Below are positions 36,002 through 49,144 of a stretch of DNA of 57,069 bases, in pieces. The position numbers and the translations under genes were made by a program. Location: the NCBI GenBank assembly GCA_002753665.1, contig PEAP01000010.1, positions 1 to 57,069 on the forward strand. Direction: 5' to 3'. Under the pieces are notes generated by a model that worked only from the letters and a program-made list of their open reading frames with translations, made no database searches and was not told the DNA's origin. Position 1 is the stretch's first letter. Each line of letters begins with the position of its first letter. Source of the stretch: Magnetococcales bacterium DC0425bin3. GTDB taxonomy: Bacteria; Pseudomonadota; Magnetococcia; Magnetococcales; DC0425bin3.

Positions 36002-36973
36002 ATGGCCACCACCAAACCCCTCATTCAAGGCTCCGCCCATCTGGAACGGGCCTGGCGTCGTTACCGGAACAGCCTGGTGGAACACGTCCCAGGCCTGGAG
36101 AACCGCCTGACCACCGGGGCCATGGAATTCCACCGGAATTTCCTGGAGCTGGCCCAGGGCTTCCAGGCCATCCTGTTCGATGCCTACGGGGTATTGAACC
36201 GGGGACCCCAGGCCATTCCCGGGGCCGTGGCGACCCTGGCCGCATTGCGCCGTGGGGGGCGGCCCTGGCTCGTGGTCTCCAACAATGCCTGCGAAACCCC
36301 GGCCAACCTGATCGCGGGGTTGAACCGCCACGGCTTCGACCTGCAGCCCGCCGAACTGGTGACCGCCGGCATGGCCGTGACCCCCTTCATCACCGCATCC
36401 CGGTGGCGGGACCGGCCCTATCACCTGATCGGCACCCCGGACAGCGCCAAAGTCTATGCCCCCGATCCTGGACGACTGATGGTCAATGGCCCGGAATACG
36501 CTGGCGCCGTCGAAGATGCGGAGTTCATCCTGCTGTGCAGCGACCGGGACTATTACGGGGGTGAACAGCAACGCCAGGTGGAGGAACTCATGGCCCGGCG
36601 ACCGCGGCCGGTGTTGGTGGGCAATCCCGACCTGGTGGCGCCCAACGCCCAGGGCGACAATGTCTGGGTGTCCGGTCTCACCGCCGACGCCCTGATCCAG
36701 CGGTTCGGGGCGCCGCTCATCGGTCTGGGCAAGCCCTTCTCTCCCATCTATCAATTGGCCCGGTCCCGGCTGGGACCGATCCCCGCCGGGCGCATCCTGA
36801 TGGTGGGGGATACCCTGGAGACCGACATCCTGGGAGGGGCGGCCCAGGGGTTCGCCACCTGTCTGACTCTCTCCGGGGTGCTGGCCGGCGCCGACCAGCC
36901 GGTGGCATCACTCTGCCGGAGCCGGGGGATCCAGCCGGATTTCGTGGTGGCCGCCATCGGCGCCCCGGAGTGA
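36002..36973 (+). CDS. HAD-superfamily phosphatase, NagD/PGP-like
   Basis: 323 residues. HAD motif I is ILFDAYGVLNRG with the nucleophile Asp, motif II VVSNNA, and motif IV MVGDTLETDILGGAAQG. The spacing fits the class IIA cap (NagD, phosphoglycolate phosphatase). The residue after motif I (AYGV for the usual DGV/DGT) is atypical. Substrate unknown; could be a sugar phosphate or nucleotide. It stands alone between the LysR gene and fumarase. Confidence 0.82.
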   Translation: MATTKPLIQGSAHLERAWRRYRNSLVEHVPGLENRLTTGAMEFHRNFLELAQGFQAILFDAYGVLNRGPQAIPGAVATLAALRRGGRPWLVVSNNACETPANLIAGLNRHGFDLQPAELVTAGMAVTPFITASRWRDRPYHLIGTPDSAKVYAPDPGRLMVNGPEYAGAVEDAEFILLCSDRDYYGGEQQRQVEELMARRPRPVLVGNPDLVAPNAQGDNVWVSGLTADALIQRFGAPLIGLGKPFSPIYQLARSRLGPIPAGRILMVGDTLETDILGGAAQGFATCLTLSGVLAGADQPVASLCRSRGIQPDFVVAAIGAPE

Positions 36974-37114
36974 CCTCGGTCCGATCAGCGTATAATGGCC
37001 TGTTGCGCAGGAAGATAGCGTCCAATAGGATTCAAGGTGAAGATACCGATCCCACCCGGGCTGGGACGCTCAACCTCGAATACCCATTCATAACAGAGGG
37101 AAGGAAAGGCCAAC

Positions 37115-38731
37115 ATGGCGGACTTTCGCTACACCGAACTGCTGGATCCCGGTGAGGACACCACATCCTACCGGCTTTTGACCAAGGATCATGTGGAGGT
37201 GGTTCCCTTCGGCTCCACGGAGATCCTCAAGGTCGCCCCGGCCGGCCTGACCCTGTTGGCCGCCACCGCCATGCAGGATGTTGCCCATCTGCTGCGGGCC
37301 AGCCATCTGCAACAGCTGCGGAACATCATCGACGACCCCGACGCCTCGGCCAACGACCGCTATGTGGCCCTGGAGCTGCTCAAGAACGCCAACATCGCCG
37401 CCGGCATGGTGCTGCCCAGTTGCCAGGATACCGGCACGGCCATCGTGGTGGCCAAGAAGGGCCAACAGGTCTGGACCGGCGGCGGGGACAAGGAAGCCCT
37501 GGCCCGGGGGGTCTTCAAGACCTACACCGAAACCAACCTGCGCTACAGCCAAGTGGCGCCACTGACCATGTACGAGGAGAAGAACACCGGCTCCAACCTG
37601 CCGGCCCAGATCGACATCGAAGCAGTGGACGGCACGGCCTACAAGTTCCTGTTCCTGGCCAAGGGCGGCGGTTCGGCCAACAAGACCTTCCTGTTCCAGC
37701 AGACCAAGGCCCTGCTCAACCCGGCCAGTCTCAAGGCGTTCCTGACCGAAAAGATCAAGGGCCTGGGCACCGCCGCCTGCCCTCCCTACCATCTGGCGAT
37801 CGTGGTGGGCGGCTCCTCTCCCGAACAGACCCTGAAGACCGTCAAGCTGGCCTCGGCCCGCTACCTGGATCATCTGCCCGGGACGGGCAACGATTTGGGA
37901 CGGGGCTTCCGGGATCAGGAGCTGGAACGGGAGATCCTGCAGATCACCCGGGAGATCGGCCTGGGCGCCCAGTTCGGTGGCAAGTATTTCGCCCACGACG
38001 TGCGGGTGATCCGCCTGCCCCGCCACGGCGCCTCCTGCCCGGTGGGACTAGGGGTCTCCTGTTCCGCCGACCGCAACGTTCTGGGCAAGATCAACCGGGA
38101 CGGCATCTGGCTGGAGGCTCTGGAGCGTGATCCGGCCCGGTTCCTTCCCGAGGTTGGAACCAAGGATTTCAGCGGGGAGGTGGTGGCCCTGGACCTCAAC
38201 CGCCCCATGGCGGAGATCCGCCGCACCCTCTCGCAATATCCCATCCGCACCCGGGTGATGCTGACCGGCCCCATTGTGGTGGCCCGGGACATCGCCCATG
38301 CCAAGATCCAGGAACGTCTGAACCAGGGCCAGGGGATGCCGGACTATTTCAAGAATCACATGGTCTATTATGCCGGCCCCGCCAAGACTCCCCAGGGCTA
38401 TGCGTCCGGCAGCTTCGGTCCCACCACCGCCGGGCGCATGGACAGCTATGTGGATACCTTCCAGGCCAACGGCGGCAGCTTCGTCATGCTGGCCAAGGGC
38501 AACCGCAGCGACCAGGTCACCCAGGCCTGCAAGAAGCACGGCGGGTTCTATCTGGGGTCCATCGGCGGCGCCGCCGCCCAACTGGCCAAGGAGTCGATCC
38601 GCAAGGTGGAGGTGATCGACTATCCCGAACTGGGCATGGAGGCGGTCTACCGCATCGAGGTGGAGAACTTCCCGGCCTTCATCATCGTCGACGACAAGGG
38701 CAACAACTTCTTCGCTGAGCTGGGCCTCTGA
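37115..38731 (+). CDS. fumA: Class I fumarate hydratase (4Fe-4S)
   Basis: 538 residues, the full-length single-chain form (alpha plus beta regions). Cluster cysteines are in [24 protein letters not shown] and, via the following segments, the third site. The C-terminal half has [26 protein letters not shown] and GRMDSYVD. It interconverts fumarate and malate in the TCA cycle and is oxygen-sensitive. GAAGGAAAGGCC precedes the ATG. Confidence 0.95.
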   Translation: MADFRYTELLDPGEDTTSYRLLTKDHVEVVPFGSTEILKVAPAGLTLLAATAMQDVAHLLRASHLQQLRNIIDDPDASANDRYVALELLKNANIAAGMVLPSCQDTGTAIVVAKKGQQVWTGGGDKEALARGVFKTYTETNLRYSQVAPLTMYEEKNTGSNLPAQIDIEAVDGTAYKFLFLAKGGGSANKTFLFQQTKALLNPASLKAFLTEKIKGLGTAACPPYHLAIVVGGSSPEQTLKTVKLASARYLDHLPGTGNDLGRGFRDQELEREILQITREIGLGAQFGGKYFAHDVRVIRLPRHGASCPVGLGVSCSADRNVLGKINRDGIWLEALERDPARFLPEVGTKDFSGEVVALDLNRPMAEIRRTLSQYPIRTRVMLTGPIVVARDIAHAKIQERLNQGQGMPDYFKNHMVYYAGPAKTPQGYASGSFGPTTAGRMDSYVDTFQANGGSFVMLAKGNRSDQVTQACKKHGGFYLGSIGGAAAQLAKESIRKVEVIDYPELGMEAVYRIEVENFPAFIIVDDKGNNFFAELGL

Positions 38732-38744
38732 TAGCTCCCGGGCA

Positions 38745-38782
38745 GGGGGGGGAGTGGAGGGAGGGGCCCTCCCCCCCCCGAC
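38745..38782 (+). repeat. Degenerate dispersed repeat after fumarase
   Basis: GGGGAGTGGAGGGAGGGGCCC followed by a C-run matches module B loosely. No convincing hairpin module is attached. Confidence 0.5.
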
Positions 38783-38817
38783 CCGGCGCCTTCTCGCACA
38801 GGCTCCCCGGAGGGATC

Positions 38818-41925
<3,108 letters not shown>

Positions 41926-41928
41926 CCA

Positions 41929-43155
41929 TTGACCGCGCATCCCCACACCGCTAACCGGCCCTTTCGCTCCTTCGTGCTGCAGGTGGCCCTGTTCACCCTG
42001 ATCCTGTTGGGGGGACCGATATTCCTCGTCGGTCTGATGGATCCCTTCGGCTTGCTGGGCACCCCGTTACTCGATGGATTCAACCGGGAAAAGGTCACCC
42101 GGGACTACAGCTCACGCCTGGCCAAGCCCCTGCAGTTTCTCCAGGGTGACTACAACGCCCTGGTCCTGGGCACCTCCCGGGCCGGGGACGGCATCGATCC
42201 CCGATCCCCTCACCTGGCCCCATGGCGGGTCTACAACGGGTCGCTGCTGTTGGGAACGGTCCATGAACTGAGCCGCTTCATGACCTTCGCCCAGGAAACC
42301 CGGCCCCTGGCCCTGGTGTTGTGGGGACTGGATTTCCTGTCCTTTCCCGGCCAGTCGGCCTGGCGGGGCAATATCCAGGAGTCCCTGCTGTTCAACTCCC
42401 CCCTGATGTTCCGCCTCAAGCATCTGATCAATCTGGACACCACGCGCCAGGCCTGGCAGACCCTGCTGCTCAACCGGTCCGGCCGGCCCGGCCAGGTGGA
42501 CGGCCATCCCAACGGCTGGTTCGGCCTACCCACCCGGGATCCGATCGGCCATGATTACCGCCAGGTCTTTCCCGCCCGGGCGCGCCATGATTTCTGCAAT
42601 CCCACCTTTCTCACCGGGTATCGGTTCGGACCCGAGGTGTTCGACCCGCTGGAAGAGGCTCTGGCCCGCCTCAAGCCGGCTGGAGTGCGCATCGTGTTGT
42701 TCGTCTCCCCCATCCATGCGCTTCACATGGAGCTGATGCACCGGCGGGGGCTGTATCCGACCTTCAAGAACTGGCTGGCTGGCCTGGCGCACCGGGTCCA
42801 CGCGGTGGATGCCCGAACCCCCGGACCCCATCCCATCGTGCTGTACGATTTTTCGGGATACAACAGCGTCACCACCGAAGCCTTCCCGACCGGCGAGGGC
42901 ACGGACCCGGGGTTCATGCGCTGGTACTGGGAATCGGTGCATTACAAGGTGACCACCGGCGACCGGATCCTGGCCCAGGTGCTGGCCCCTCCCGGCACCC
43001 AGCCCCCGGAGCCGCTGGATTTCGGCCAACCCCTCACTCCAGCCACGGTGATGGCCCGGGTGGCGGCGCTGGATCCGGGACGGGAACTCTATGTCCGGAA
43101 ATGGGCGACGGACATCGCCAGGATCTACGATCCCCGGGGCTGTCCCTCTCCCTGA
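41929..43155 (+). CDS. Membrane-anchored SGNH/AlgX-like hypothetical protein
   Basis: 408 residues from a TTG codon four bases after the kinase stop. One N-terminal TM helix (about 13-37) precedes an exported domain with ALVLGTSRAGDG (GxSR nucleophile-like turn), typical of DltD/AlgX-like SGNH folds, and VRIVLFVSPIHALH in place of the DxxH block. It might modify or trim acyl groups on an envelope polymer. Family membership is by motif only. Confidence 0.65.
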   Translation: MTAHPHTANRPFRSFVLQVALFTLILLGGPIFLVGLMDPFGLLGTPLLDGFNREKVTRDYSSRLAKPLQFLQGDYNALVLGTSRAGDGIDPRSPHLAPWRVYNGSLLLGTVHELSRFMTFAQETRPLALVLWGLDFLSFPGQSAWRGNIQESLLFNSPLMFRLKHLINLDTTRQAWQTLLLNRSGRPGQVDGHPNGWFGLPTRDPIGHDYRQVFPARARHDFCNPTFLTGYRFGPEVFDPLEEALARLKPAGVRIVLFVSPIHALHMELMHRRGLYPTFKNWLAGLAHRVHAVDARTPGPHPIVLYDFSGYNSVTTEAFPTGEGTDPGFMRWYWESVHYKVTTGDRILAQVLAPPGTQPPEPLDFGQPLTPATVMARVAALDPGRELYVRKWATDIARIYDPRGCPSP

Positions 43156-43249
43156 CGACAAGGCCGTCGGTCCGCGAATGAGATTGCGCCGGGAGTCATT
43201 CTCTGCAACGATTCGGTATCCATGTCCATCAACCGTAGGGAGAGACCCC

Positions 43250-44053
43250 ATGCAACGTTCCACCGACCAGCAACGCCGGCGTCTGTTGACCGCTCTGGGC
43301 GCCTGCGGCGCAGCAGGGGTGCTGGGACCACTGTTCAGCGGCTGCGCCTCACTGCCCGTCATCCGGCAGGGGGTCAGCAGCCTGTCCGGCATGGTGCGCA
43401 TCGACGGAGTGCCCGCTGTTCCTGGAGCAGTGGTGGGGCCGGGCAACGTTCTGACCACCGGGCCGGACAGCCAAGTCTTGTTCGTGGTGGGGGCGGACGC
43501 CTATCTGTTGCGCGCCAACAGCACGCTGGAGCTGTCGCCGCAGATGGCGGCACGCAGCGGCCCGATCCATCTGGCCGAGAACCATCTGGATGCCAGCGAC
43601 CGGCTGATCCTCTCCGATGCCACGCCCCCCGTTCGGACGATGCCCAGCCCGCCCCGGCAGCCCAGCAGATCACCCCGGACGACCAACGGGCTGTTGCTCA
43701 AACTGGGCAGCCTGCTGGCGGTGTTCGGCAGCGGCCCCAAACAGATCAGCACCATCACCGCCACCATCGGGATCCGAGGCACCGGTCTCTATCTGGAGGC
43801 GGAGCCCGAGAACACCTATTTCTGCCTCTGCTATGGAGAAGCCGAACTCGGCGCGACCCACGATCCCCGGCAGCGGGAAATCATGCATTCCAATCATCAT
43901 AATGCGCGCATGATTCTGAGCCAGGAGGGTTCCTCCGCCATCAGAAGGGCCGGCATGAAGAATCACACCGACGCCGAGCTGTTCATGCTGGAACAACTGG
44001 TCGGCCGGACACCACCCTTTTCGGACGCTGCCTCTGGCCGGGCTTCCTATTGA
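43250..44053 (+). CDS. Exported FecR-like lipoprotein
   Basis: 267 residues. The N-terminus has an RRR motif and ends in SGC ([19 protein letters not shown]...FSGC), so a Tat-type lipoprotein signal is likely. The rest is a FecR-type beta domain: [32 protein letters not shown] and, later, [26 protein letters not shown] lies ahead of the ATG. FecR-type domains occur in signalling and in envelope scaffolding; there is no sigma factor or receptor nearby. Confidence 0.78.
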   Translation: MQRSTDQQRRRLLTALGACGAAGVLGPLFSGCASLPVIRQGVSSLSGMVRIDGVPAVPGAVVGPGNVLTTGPDSQVLFVVGADAYLLRANSTLELSPQMAARSGPIHLAENHLDASDRLILSDATPPVRTMPSPPRQPSRSPRTTNGLLLKLGSLLAVFGSGPKQISTITATIGIRGTGLYLEAEPENTYFCLCYGEAELGATHDPRQREIMHSNHHNARMILSQEGSSAIRRAGMKNHTDAELFMLEQLVGRTPPFSDAASGRASY

Positions 44054-44073
44054 TTGCGAGTGGGTTGCGAAAC

Positions 44074-44113
44074 AAAAAAAGCGGCTGGAGACGAGTCTCC
44101 AACCGCTTTTTTT
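44074..44113. terminator. Bidirectional Rho-independent terminator
   Basis: A GCGG(C/T)TGGAGAC hairpin flanked by seven A on the left and by a T-run on the right (44074-44113). It sits between the FecR-like gene and the convergent tRNA-Pro and can stop transcription from both. Confidence 0.9.
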
Positions 44114-44126
44114 CCGAACCGAAAAT

Positions 44127-44203
<77 letters not shown>

Positions 44204-44327
44204 CCGGTCGAATCGGTCAATTGCCGCCGCATCCGGGGTCACCCTGGGGCAGGGATTGTCATCCAGTCGCGGCGAAAGAGGGAGGAGTATAGCATGGCCG
44301 GCGGGTCTGTCAAGAACTACAAAGCAG

Positions 44328-44507
44328 TCATTGCATCACGGGCCGACCCGGGGCACGCTCAAGCATGTTCTTGAACATGTCATTGGATTGACGATTGGCG
44401 CCCTGAAGACACCGCTGCAGGTCATTGCGAGTCAGCATCACCATGGTTTGACGGCTTTCCGTCAACAGAAAATCCCGCTTGCCGGACAATTCGTTGTGAC
44501 CAACCAT
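44328..44507 (-). CDS. Small 59-residue protein, unknown
   Basis: A short frame, ATG at 44507, with a strong Shine-Dalgarno (AAGGAGGGTGTC) just upstream. The product is hydrophilic with no membrane segment or cysteine pair, and repeated methionines and asparagines ([22 protein letters not shown]). Codon usage looks coding. It lies on the same strand between the IHF/HU gene and tRNA-Pro. It resembles no family I know. Confidence 0.6.
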   Translation of the reverse strand: MVGHNELSGKRDFLLTESRQTMVMLTRNDLQRCLQGANRQSNDMFKNMLERAPGRPVMQ

Positions 44508-44584
44508 GACACCCTCCTTCGGATGAATCGTTCAGTCCTGAAGGGGGGGAAGCAAGGTCCTTGCCAACAGAGGTTCAGACAGAG

Positions 44585-44866
44585 TCAATCGACGCCATCG
44601 ACCCGACGGCGCATTTCCTTGCCGGCCTTGAAGAAGGGGGTCTTCTTGGGGGGGATATGGACCACCGTGCCGGTTTTGGGGTTGCGCCCCTCCCGGGCGT
44701 CGCGGGGGCGGACACTGAAGGCACCGAAGCCGCGCAACTCCACGCGATCACCGTCTTCCAGGGCCTGGGAAATGTTGCTGAAAACGGTGGAGACCACGGC
44801 TTCGGCGTCCTGACGGGTCAGGTTGTGCCGGTCGGCCACCATCTGGATGAGCTGGGATTTGGTCAA
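44585..44866 (-). CDS. ihfB: HU/IHF-family DNA-bending protein (IHF-beta-like)
   Basis: 93 residues: [53 protein letters not shown] with the DNA-intercalating proline turn, and a [10 protein letters not shown] end. The GFGAFSVR and GRNPKTG segments fit IHF-beta better than HU. It forms a heterodimer with IHF-alpha, which is not in this window. SD AAGGGGAAGG precedes the start. Confidence 0.9.
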   Translation of the reverse strand: MTKSQLIQMVADRHNLTRQDAEAVVSTVFSNISQALEDGDRVELRGFGAFSVRPRDAREGRNPKTGTVVHIPPKKTPFFKAGKEMRRRVDGVD

Positions 44867-44902
44867 TGTCCTTCCCCTGGAGAATCTCTTCTGAACAATA
44901 GA

Positions 44903-44966
44903 ATGGCTGGGGGATGCTGCCCTCCCCCTCCACCGATGAAAGTCGCGCTACGACTTTCACGGTAAC
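44903..44966 (-). repeat. Bipartite dispersed repeat
   Basis: Module B (ATGGCTGGGGGATGCTGCC...) followed by hairpin GAAAGTCG/CGACTTTC. This and a TATAAT-like -10 at 45106-45111 are the only items seen in 44867-45272; no other gene is supported there. Confidence 0.85.
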
Positions 44967-45272
44967 GATATCCGGGTTACGGGAATTCGGCAATCCGGCT
45001 GCCAGCGAATCGATTTTCCGCAATACCAGCCCGGAAGCCAAGTCTTTGCGTGCGTCAGAGGGAAAAAGCGGAAGGGAAATTTGTTGCCGGCCTGGGGAAC
45101 AGTGGTATAATTCTTGAATGGATCAGGGAGTCCAAATGAGGGAAATGAGGCCGGGCGCCAACGGATGGGCAAAACCGGCATAGATCCATGGAGTTGGAAT
45201 AGGGGAAGACGTGCGTTGATCAGGCATCATCCCGAATCCGCAAAGGAAGGCAGACGGGGACCGCCGGCCACC

Positions 45273-46220
45273 ATGAATCGGAGCCGGACCGGGTCGCAGC
45301 AGGCGCGTTCCAACCACCGCCACCGTCCCCTTCCCCAGCGCCGGAAGCATCCACTCCGGATCCTGCTGCTGGCCCTGTTGGCCGGGGCGGGTTACGGGAT
45401 GTGGTCCCTGTTCCGGCAATCCTCCCCAACCGTGGATGGAGTGGTTCCCCCTGCGCTGGCCGCTTGGCGCTCCTGCCTCGTCCAGGAGGGGAAAAACGAC
45501 CCCTGGCCCGAACTGGTCGAGGTGCCCGCCGCCGAGTACCGTCTGGTCAAGATTGCCGGCGGCGAGCTGCTGACCCCCTTTCTGCACAGCCAGGGACTCT
45601 CCCGGATTCTGGTTCGCAAGGCCTTCCTCATCCAGACCCGGGAGGTCTCCCGCATGGAGTTCAAGCGGTATGTGGACGCCGTGGACGCCATGCCCGGCGG
45701 TGAGGTCAAGGATCAACTGAAGCTGCAAATCGGCATCCACTGGAACAGCGAAGGCACTGCCAGCCCGGGCGGAACGTCTTCTGGCGGCCGTCTCGAGGGC
45801 GGAGAGACCCAGCCGGTCCAGGGCATCTCCCAGGAAGCGGCCCAGGGTTATGCGACCTGGCTGAGCAACCGCACCGGCTGCAAATACCGCCTGCCCTCCC
45901 GGGAGGAATGGGCGGCGGCGGTCATGCATCGGTTCATCCTGGCCGATCCCCCCCCCAAGCCCGGCTTCCCTGACCATCCGCTGTTGCATAATCTGTTGCT
46001 GGGAATCCGGGAATGGTCCCGGTCCCAATGCCCGGGCGGCTTCCATCTGCTGGGGGCCGAGGATGGCCTGGAATCACCGCCCCAGGGCGAAGCGGTCTGC
46101 ATGCCGGGAATGGTTTCCTTTTCCGGGTTCCGGGTGGTATTGCAACTCCCCGATACCGAGACCGAACAGGCGCCGAAGCCGCTGCCCAAACTGGTGGAAC
46201 CGCCCCGGCAGAAACCGTGA
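45273..46220 (+). CDS. Membrane-anchored formylglycine-generating-enzyme-like (SUMF1/FGE-sulfatase fold) protein
   Basis: About 315 residues from the ATG at 45273; in-frame codons run up to 45114, so the start is uncertain. A basic N-terminus and one TM helix (HPLRILLLALLAGAGYGMWSLF) precede an exported domain resembling FGE/SUMF1: EVSRMEFKRYVDAVD, PVQGISQEAAQGYATWLSNRTG and YRLPSREEWAAAV. The final cysteine-bearing GFR motif is weak (SGFRVVLQL), so enzyme activity is doubtful; many FGE folds act as binding domains. First gene of a four-gene operon. Confidence 0.72.
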   Translation: MNRSRTGSQQARSNHRHRPLPQRRKHPLRILLLALLAGAGYGMWSLFRQSSPTVDGVVPPALAAWRSCLVQEGKNDPWPELVEVPAAEYRLVKIAGGELLTPFLHSQGLSRILVRKAFLIQTREVSRMEFKRYVDAVDAMPGGEVKDQLKLQIGIHWNSEGTASPGGTSSGGRLEGGETQPVQGISQEAAQGYATWLSNRTGCKYRLPSREEWAAAVMHRFILADPPPKPGFPDHPLLHNLLLGIREWSRSQCPGGFHLLGAEDGLESPPQGEAVCMPGMVSFSGFRVVLQLPDTETEQAPKPLPKLVEPPRQKP

Positions 46221-46246
46221 CGGTGGCCTGGTTCGAATGAGCTATC

Positions 46247-46453
46247 TTACCGTGGAAGTCGTCCGGCGACTTCCATCGGAGGAGGGTGGAGGGAGGCTTC
46301 CCCCATCCATCAAGATTACCGTGGAAGTCGTCCGGCGACTTCCATCGGAGGAGGGTGGAGGGAGGCTTCCCCCATCCATCAAGATTACCGTGAAAGTCGC
46401 CCGGCGACTTCCATCGGAGGAGGGTGGAGGGAGGCTTCCCCCATCCATAAAAT
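46247..46453 (+). repeat. Three tandem 69-bp units of the bipartite dispersed repeat
   Basis: Units start at 46247, 46316 and 46385, each with a hairpin (GAAGTCG/CGACTTC) and module B. The third differs at a few hairpin positions. The array lies between the FGE-like and vWA genes. It resembles a short direct-repeat array but has no spacers, so it is not CRISPR. Confidence 0.9.
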
Positions 46454-46483
46454 TTGAAAGGCGCGACGATCGTGAAGAGGGCA

Positions 46484-49144
46484 ATGGGATATCACAAGAA
46501 GGCCGCCAGCCGGTCATGGGTGCGCCCCGTCTGTCTGGGAGCGGCACTGCTGTTGACGCTGTCTTCCACAACCCAGGCCGCCAGCCGGGAAGACTCCGGA
46601 TCCTGCGCCAACCAGGATTTCACGCCTTTCTACCAGGGCAAGACCCTCCAATGGACCGGGCTGGTGCGCTCCACCCGGGGGGCGGCCCAGGTCCAGGCCG
46701 GACTGGACGATGCCCGGGTGGTGGGCCAGCTCGGCTTCAGCCAACCGGCCGAGGTTCTGGCGGAATCCGGCAACCGGATCCAGGTGCGGGCCTTCAAGTT
46801 CCAGAACCACGAGCCGGTGGAAGGCTGGGTGAAAAAATCCGACCTGCTGTGCCGCAACCTGCCGATCAAGGGGGAAGGCGGGCTGGAAGTCAAGTTCTTC
46901 ATCCGCACCTCCACCGCCCCGCGTCAGGAAGACGGCACAGATCCCGCGGTGCGGGTGTTCCAGAACCCCGAACTCTCCGAATGCGTCGGCGGCAGTGACA
47001 ATTGCCGGGAAGGCGCCAGCCGCTTCCACATGTATTTCGTCTTCGACCAGCAGGGCGACGCGGTGCTGCTGGCGGATCGTTATCGCCTGGAAGAAGAAGA
47101 CCTGCTGCTGGGGTGGGTAAGCCTGTCCAACGGCTTCCAATGGAACAACGCCTACAGCCTGCGGCCGCGGGAGGACCTCACCGCGCCGGAAGACGGCGGA
47201 CCGGGAACCGTGTGCAGCTATGAACATCTCAAGGACGCCGTGGCCCGCAACGCCAAGGCCTGTCATCCGGTGGTGGGGGGCGTCAACTGGTTCAAGTCGC
47301 CCCTGCGCATCCCGGTGCTGGACATGGTGGATGAGGAAGGCCGCCATGTGGCTCCGGAAGACCAGAGCGCCGACCAGAAGAAACGTCGCTTCTACAAGGT
47401 GGCCCTGGCCCGGCCCGGCCTGGTGGGGCGCCCGGTGGGCGAGGGCAAATTCGCCATTTCCCCGGGTCTGGCCCAACAGATCATGCCGGAGATGAAAGCC
47501 CTCTCGGCCAAGAAGAACGTGGACATCTTCTTCCTCCTGGATGCCACCGCCTCCATGGATCCGGTCATCGACGCCGTGCGGGGCACCGCCCAGCAGCGCG
47601 GGGTGATCCAGGAAATCATCCATTCCCTGAAGAACACGCCCAGTTTCAAGGAAACCCAGTTCCGTTTCGGCTTCCGGGTCTATCGGGACCCCTACGCGGA
47701 CAAGCTGGTCACCAGCGGACTGGGCGACGGCGTGGGCGAAGGCCACCCACTGCCCGCCACCTGCGAAATGTCCACCGAGCAGCAGACGGAGGCCTATCTG
47801 GCCTTCCAGCAGGCCATCTCCGGGGTGCAGGTCACCACCGACGACCAGGACGACTACGAGGAAAACCTCTACGGCGGCCTCAATCAGGTCCTGAAAAGCG
47901 ACATCGCCGCCTGTCCCGATCATTTGAAGGTGCTGTTCGTCATCGGTGACAACGGCTTCCGCAGCGGCGTCACCCTGACGAACGCCCGGGGTCGGTCCGT
48001 CACCAAGTCGAAATACCGCCAGGCCATCGGGCAGGACAACCTGATCCGCCTGCTGCGGGGCGGCGACCGGGAGGGGGAGAAGGCCAACAGCGTGGTCCCC
48101 TTCATCATTCAGACTCCGGCCCGGGCCGACAAGGCCAAACATGCCCAGCTCTACCACCAGGCCTATCGGCTGTTCGAGGAACAGTCCCGCGTGCTGCTGC
48201 AACAGAGTTTGCCGAGCGACAGCCGGGTCGAAGAACATTTCTTTCGCATGGACGAGGCCCAGCTGGTGCCCCGGCTGGTGGCCACCGTGGAGCGGTTCGG
48301 TGGTTCGTCCCTGATCAACGAAATCATCCTGGACATTCGCGGCGGCGCGGCCCTCAATCGGGTGATCGACCGCCTGCGCCGGGAGCGGGTCGATATTCCG
48401 GGGGTCTACTGGCACATCCTCTCCAAGGGCGCCTGCGGCAACCTGGGGGACCAATGCCAACGGCGGGTCTACGACACCACCCTGATGGGTTACATGGAGG
48501 CCGATGACCAGGTGGTGGAAGAGCTGTGGGTAAGCAGCAGCGCCCTGTCCTCCTGGATCCGCATCCTCAAGGGCTTCGAAGGGTATTACGAACTGCCCGA
48601 GCCCCAGTTGCGCCGGGCCCTGATCAGCGCCCTGATCCTGGGGCTGCAACAGGAGATCCGCCGCCCCCCCATTGATGTCGCCGGGGAAACCCCCGCCGAA
48701 TATGCCCAGCGGCGCGGAGGCCTGCCGGTGCGGCGTCACAGCCCGCTGTTGAGCTATCAGGTGCCCGCATTGTCGGCCCAGTATGTGACCCGGGACAAGA
48801 ACCAGCAGTTGATCGTGGTGGACCAGCGCAAACAGCCCCTCACCGACCGCCATGGACAACCGATTCAGGCGATTCCGGTGTGCGAGTTGCGACGCTTGGC
48901 CCTGTGGGCCATCAAGTCCAAGGAGATCCTGGAGGTCATCGAGCGGGACAACAACCGGCCCGTCTACCAGAGCCAGCCCTATCAATCCTTCCAGTGCCCG
49001 GATGCCTCGGAAAACGGTAAGGCCCTGCCCAGGATCACCAGTCCCATCCAGGCCGAACCCCTGGGGCCCGATCCGGAGTATCGCTACTCCCACACCATCG
49101 GCGGCCACAAAGGCTACTGGATTCCCCAGGAATTCCTGCCGTGA
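46484..49144 (+). CDS. Exported von Willebrand factor A-domain protein
   Basis: About 886 residues with a signal peptide (VRPVCLGAALLLTLSSTTQAAS). An N-terminal region (about 45-300) has SH3-like pieces (EGWVKKSD, GWVSLSNG). A vWA domain starts near 345: VDIFFLLDATASMDP, with the MIDAS-like D353-x-T-x-S357, and VLFVIGDNGFRSG follows. A helical C-terminal half has no clear family. The start at 46484 gives the best signal; TTG at 46454 and GTG at 46472 are alternatives. It overlaps the ABC ATPase start (GTGA). It probably senses or tethers an extracellular target for the transporter. Confidence 0.75.
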   Translation: MGYHKKAASRSWVRPVCLGAALLLTLSSTTQAASREDSGSCANQDFTPFYQGKTLQWTGLVRSTRGAAQVQAGLDDARVVGQLGFSQPAEVLAESGNRIQVRAFKFQNHEPVEGWVKKSDLLCRNLPIKGEGGLEVKFFIRTSTAPRQEDGTDPAVRVFQNPELSECVGGSDNCREGASRFHMYFVFDQQGDAVLLADRYRLEEEDLLLGWVSLSNGFQWNNAYSLRPREDLTAPEDGGPGTVCSYEHLKDAVARNAKACHPVVGGVNWFKSPLRIPVLDMVDEEGRHVAPEDQSADQKKRRFYKVALARPGLVGRPVGEGKFAISPGLAQQIMPEMKALSAKKNVDIFFLLDATASMDPVIDAVRGTAQQRGVIQEIIHSLKNTPSFKETQFRFGFRVYRDPYADKLVTSGLGDGVGEGHPLPATCEMSTEQQTEAYLAFQQAISGVQVTTDDQDDYEENLYGGLNQVLKSDIAACPDHLKVLFVIGDNGFRSGVTLTNARGRSVTKSKYRQAIGQDNLIRLLRGGDREGEKANSVVPFIIQTPARADKAKHAQLYHQAYRLFEEQSRVLLQQSLPSDSRVEEHFFRMDEAQLVPRLVATVERFGGSSLINEIILDIRGGAALNRVIDRLRRERVDIPGVYWHILSKGACGNLGDQCQRRVYDTTLMGYMEADDQVVEELWVSSSALSSWIRILKGFEGYYELPEPQLRRALISALILGLQQEIRRPPIDVAGETPAEYAQRRGGLPVRRHSPLLSYQVPALSAQYVTRDKNQQLIVVDQRKQPLTDRHGQPIQAIPVCELRRLALWAIKSKEILEVIERDNNRPVYQSQPYQSFQCPDASENGKALPRITSPIQAEPLGPDPEYRYSHTIGGHKGYWIPQEFLP

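Noticed and set aside
46247-46453. Possible CRISPR array
   Set aside because: The three units are contiguous, 69 bp, with no unique spacers, and the same sequence is dispersed singly elsewhere.
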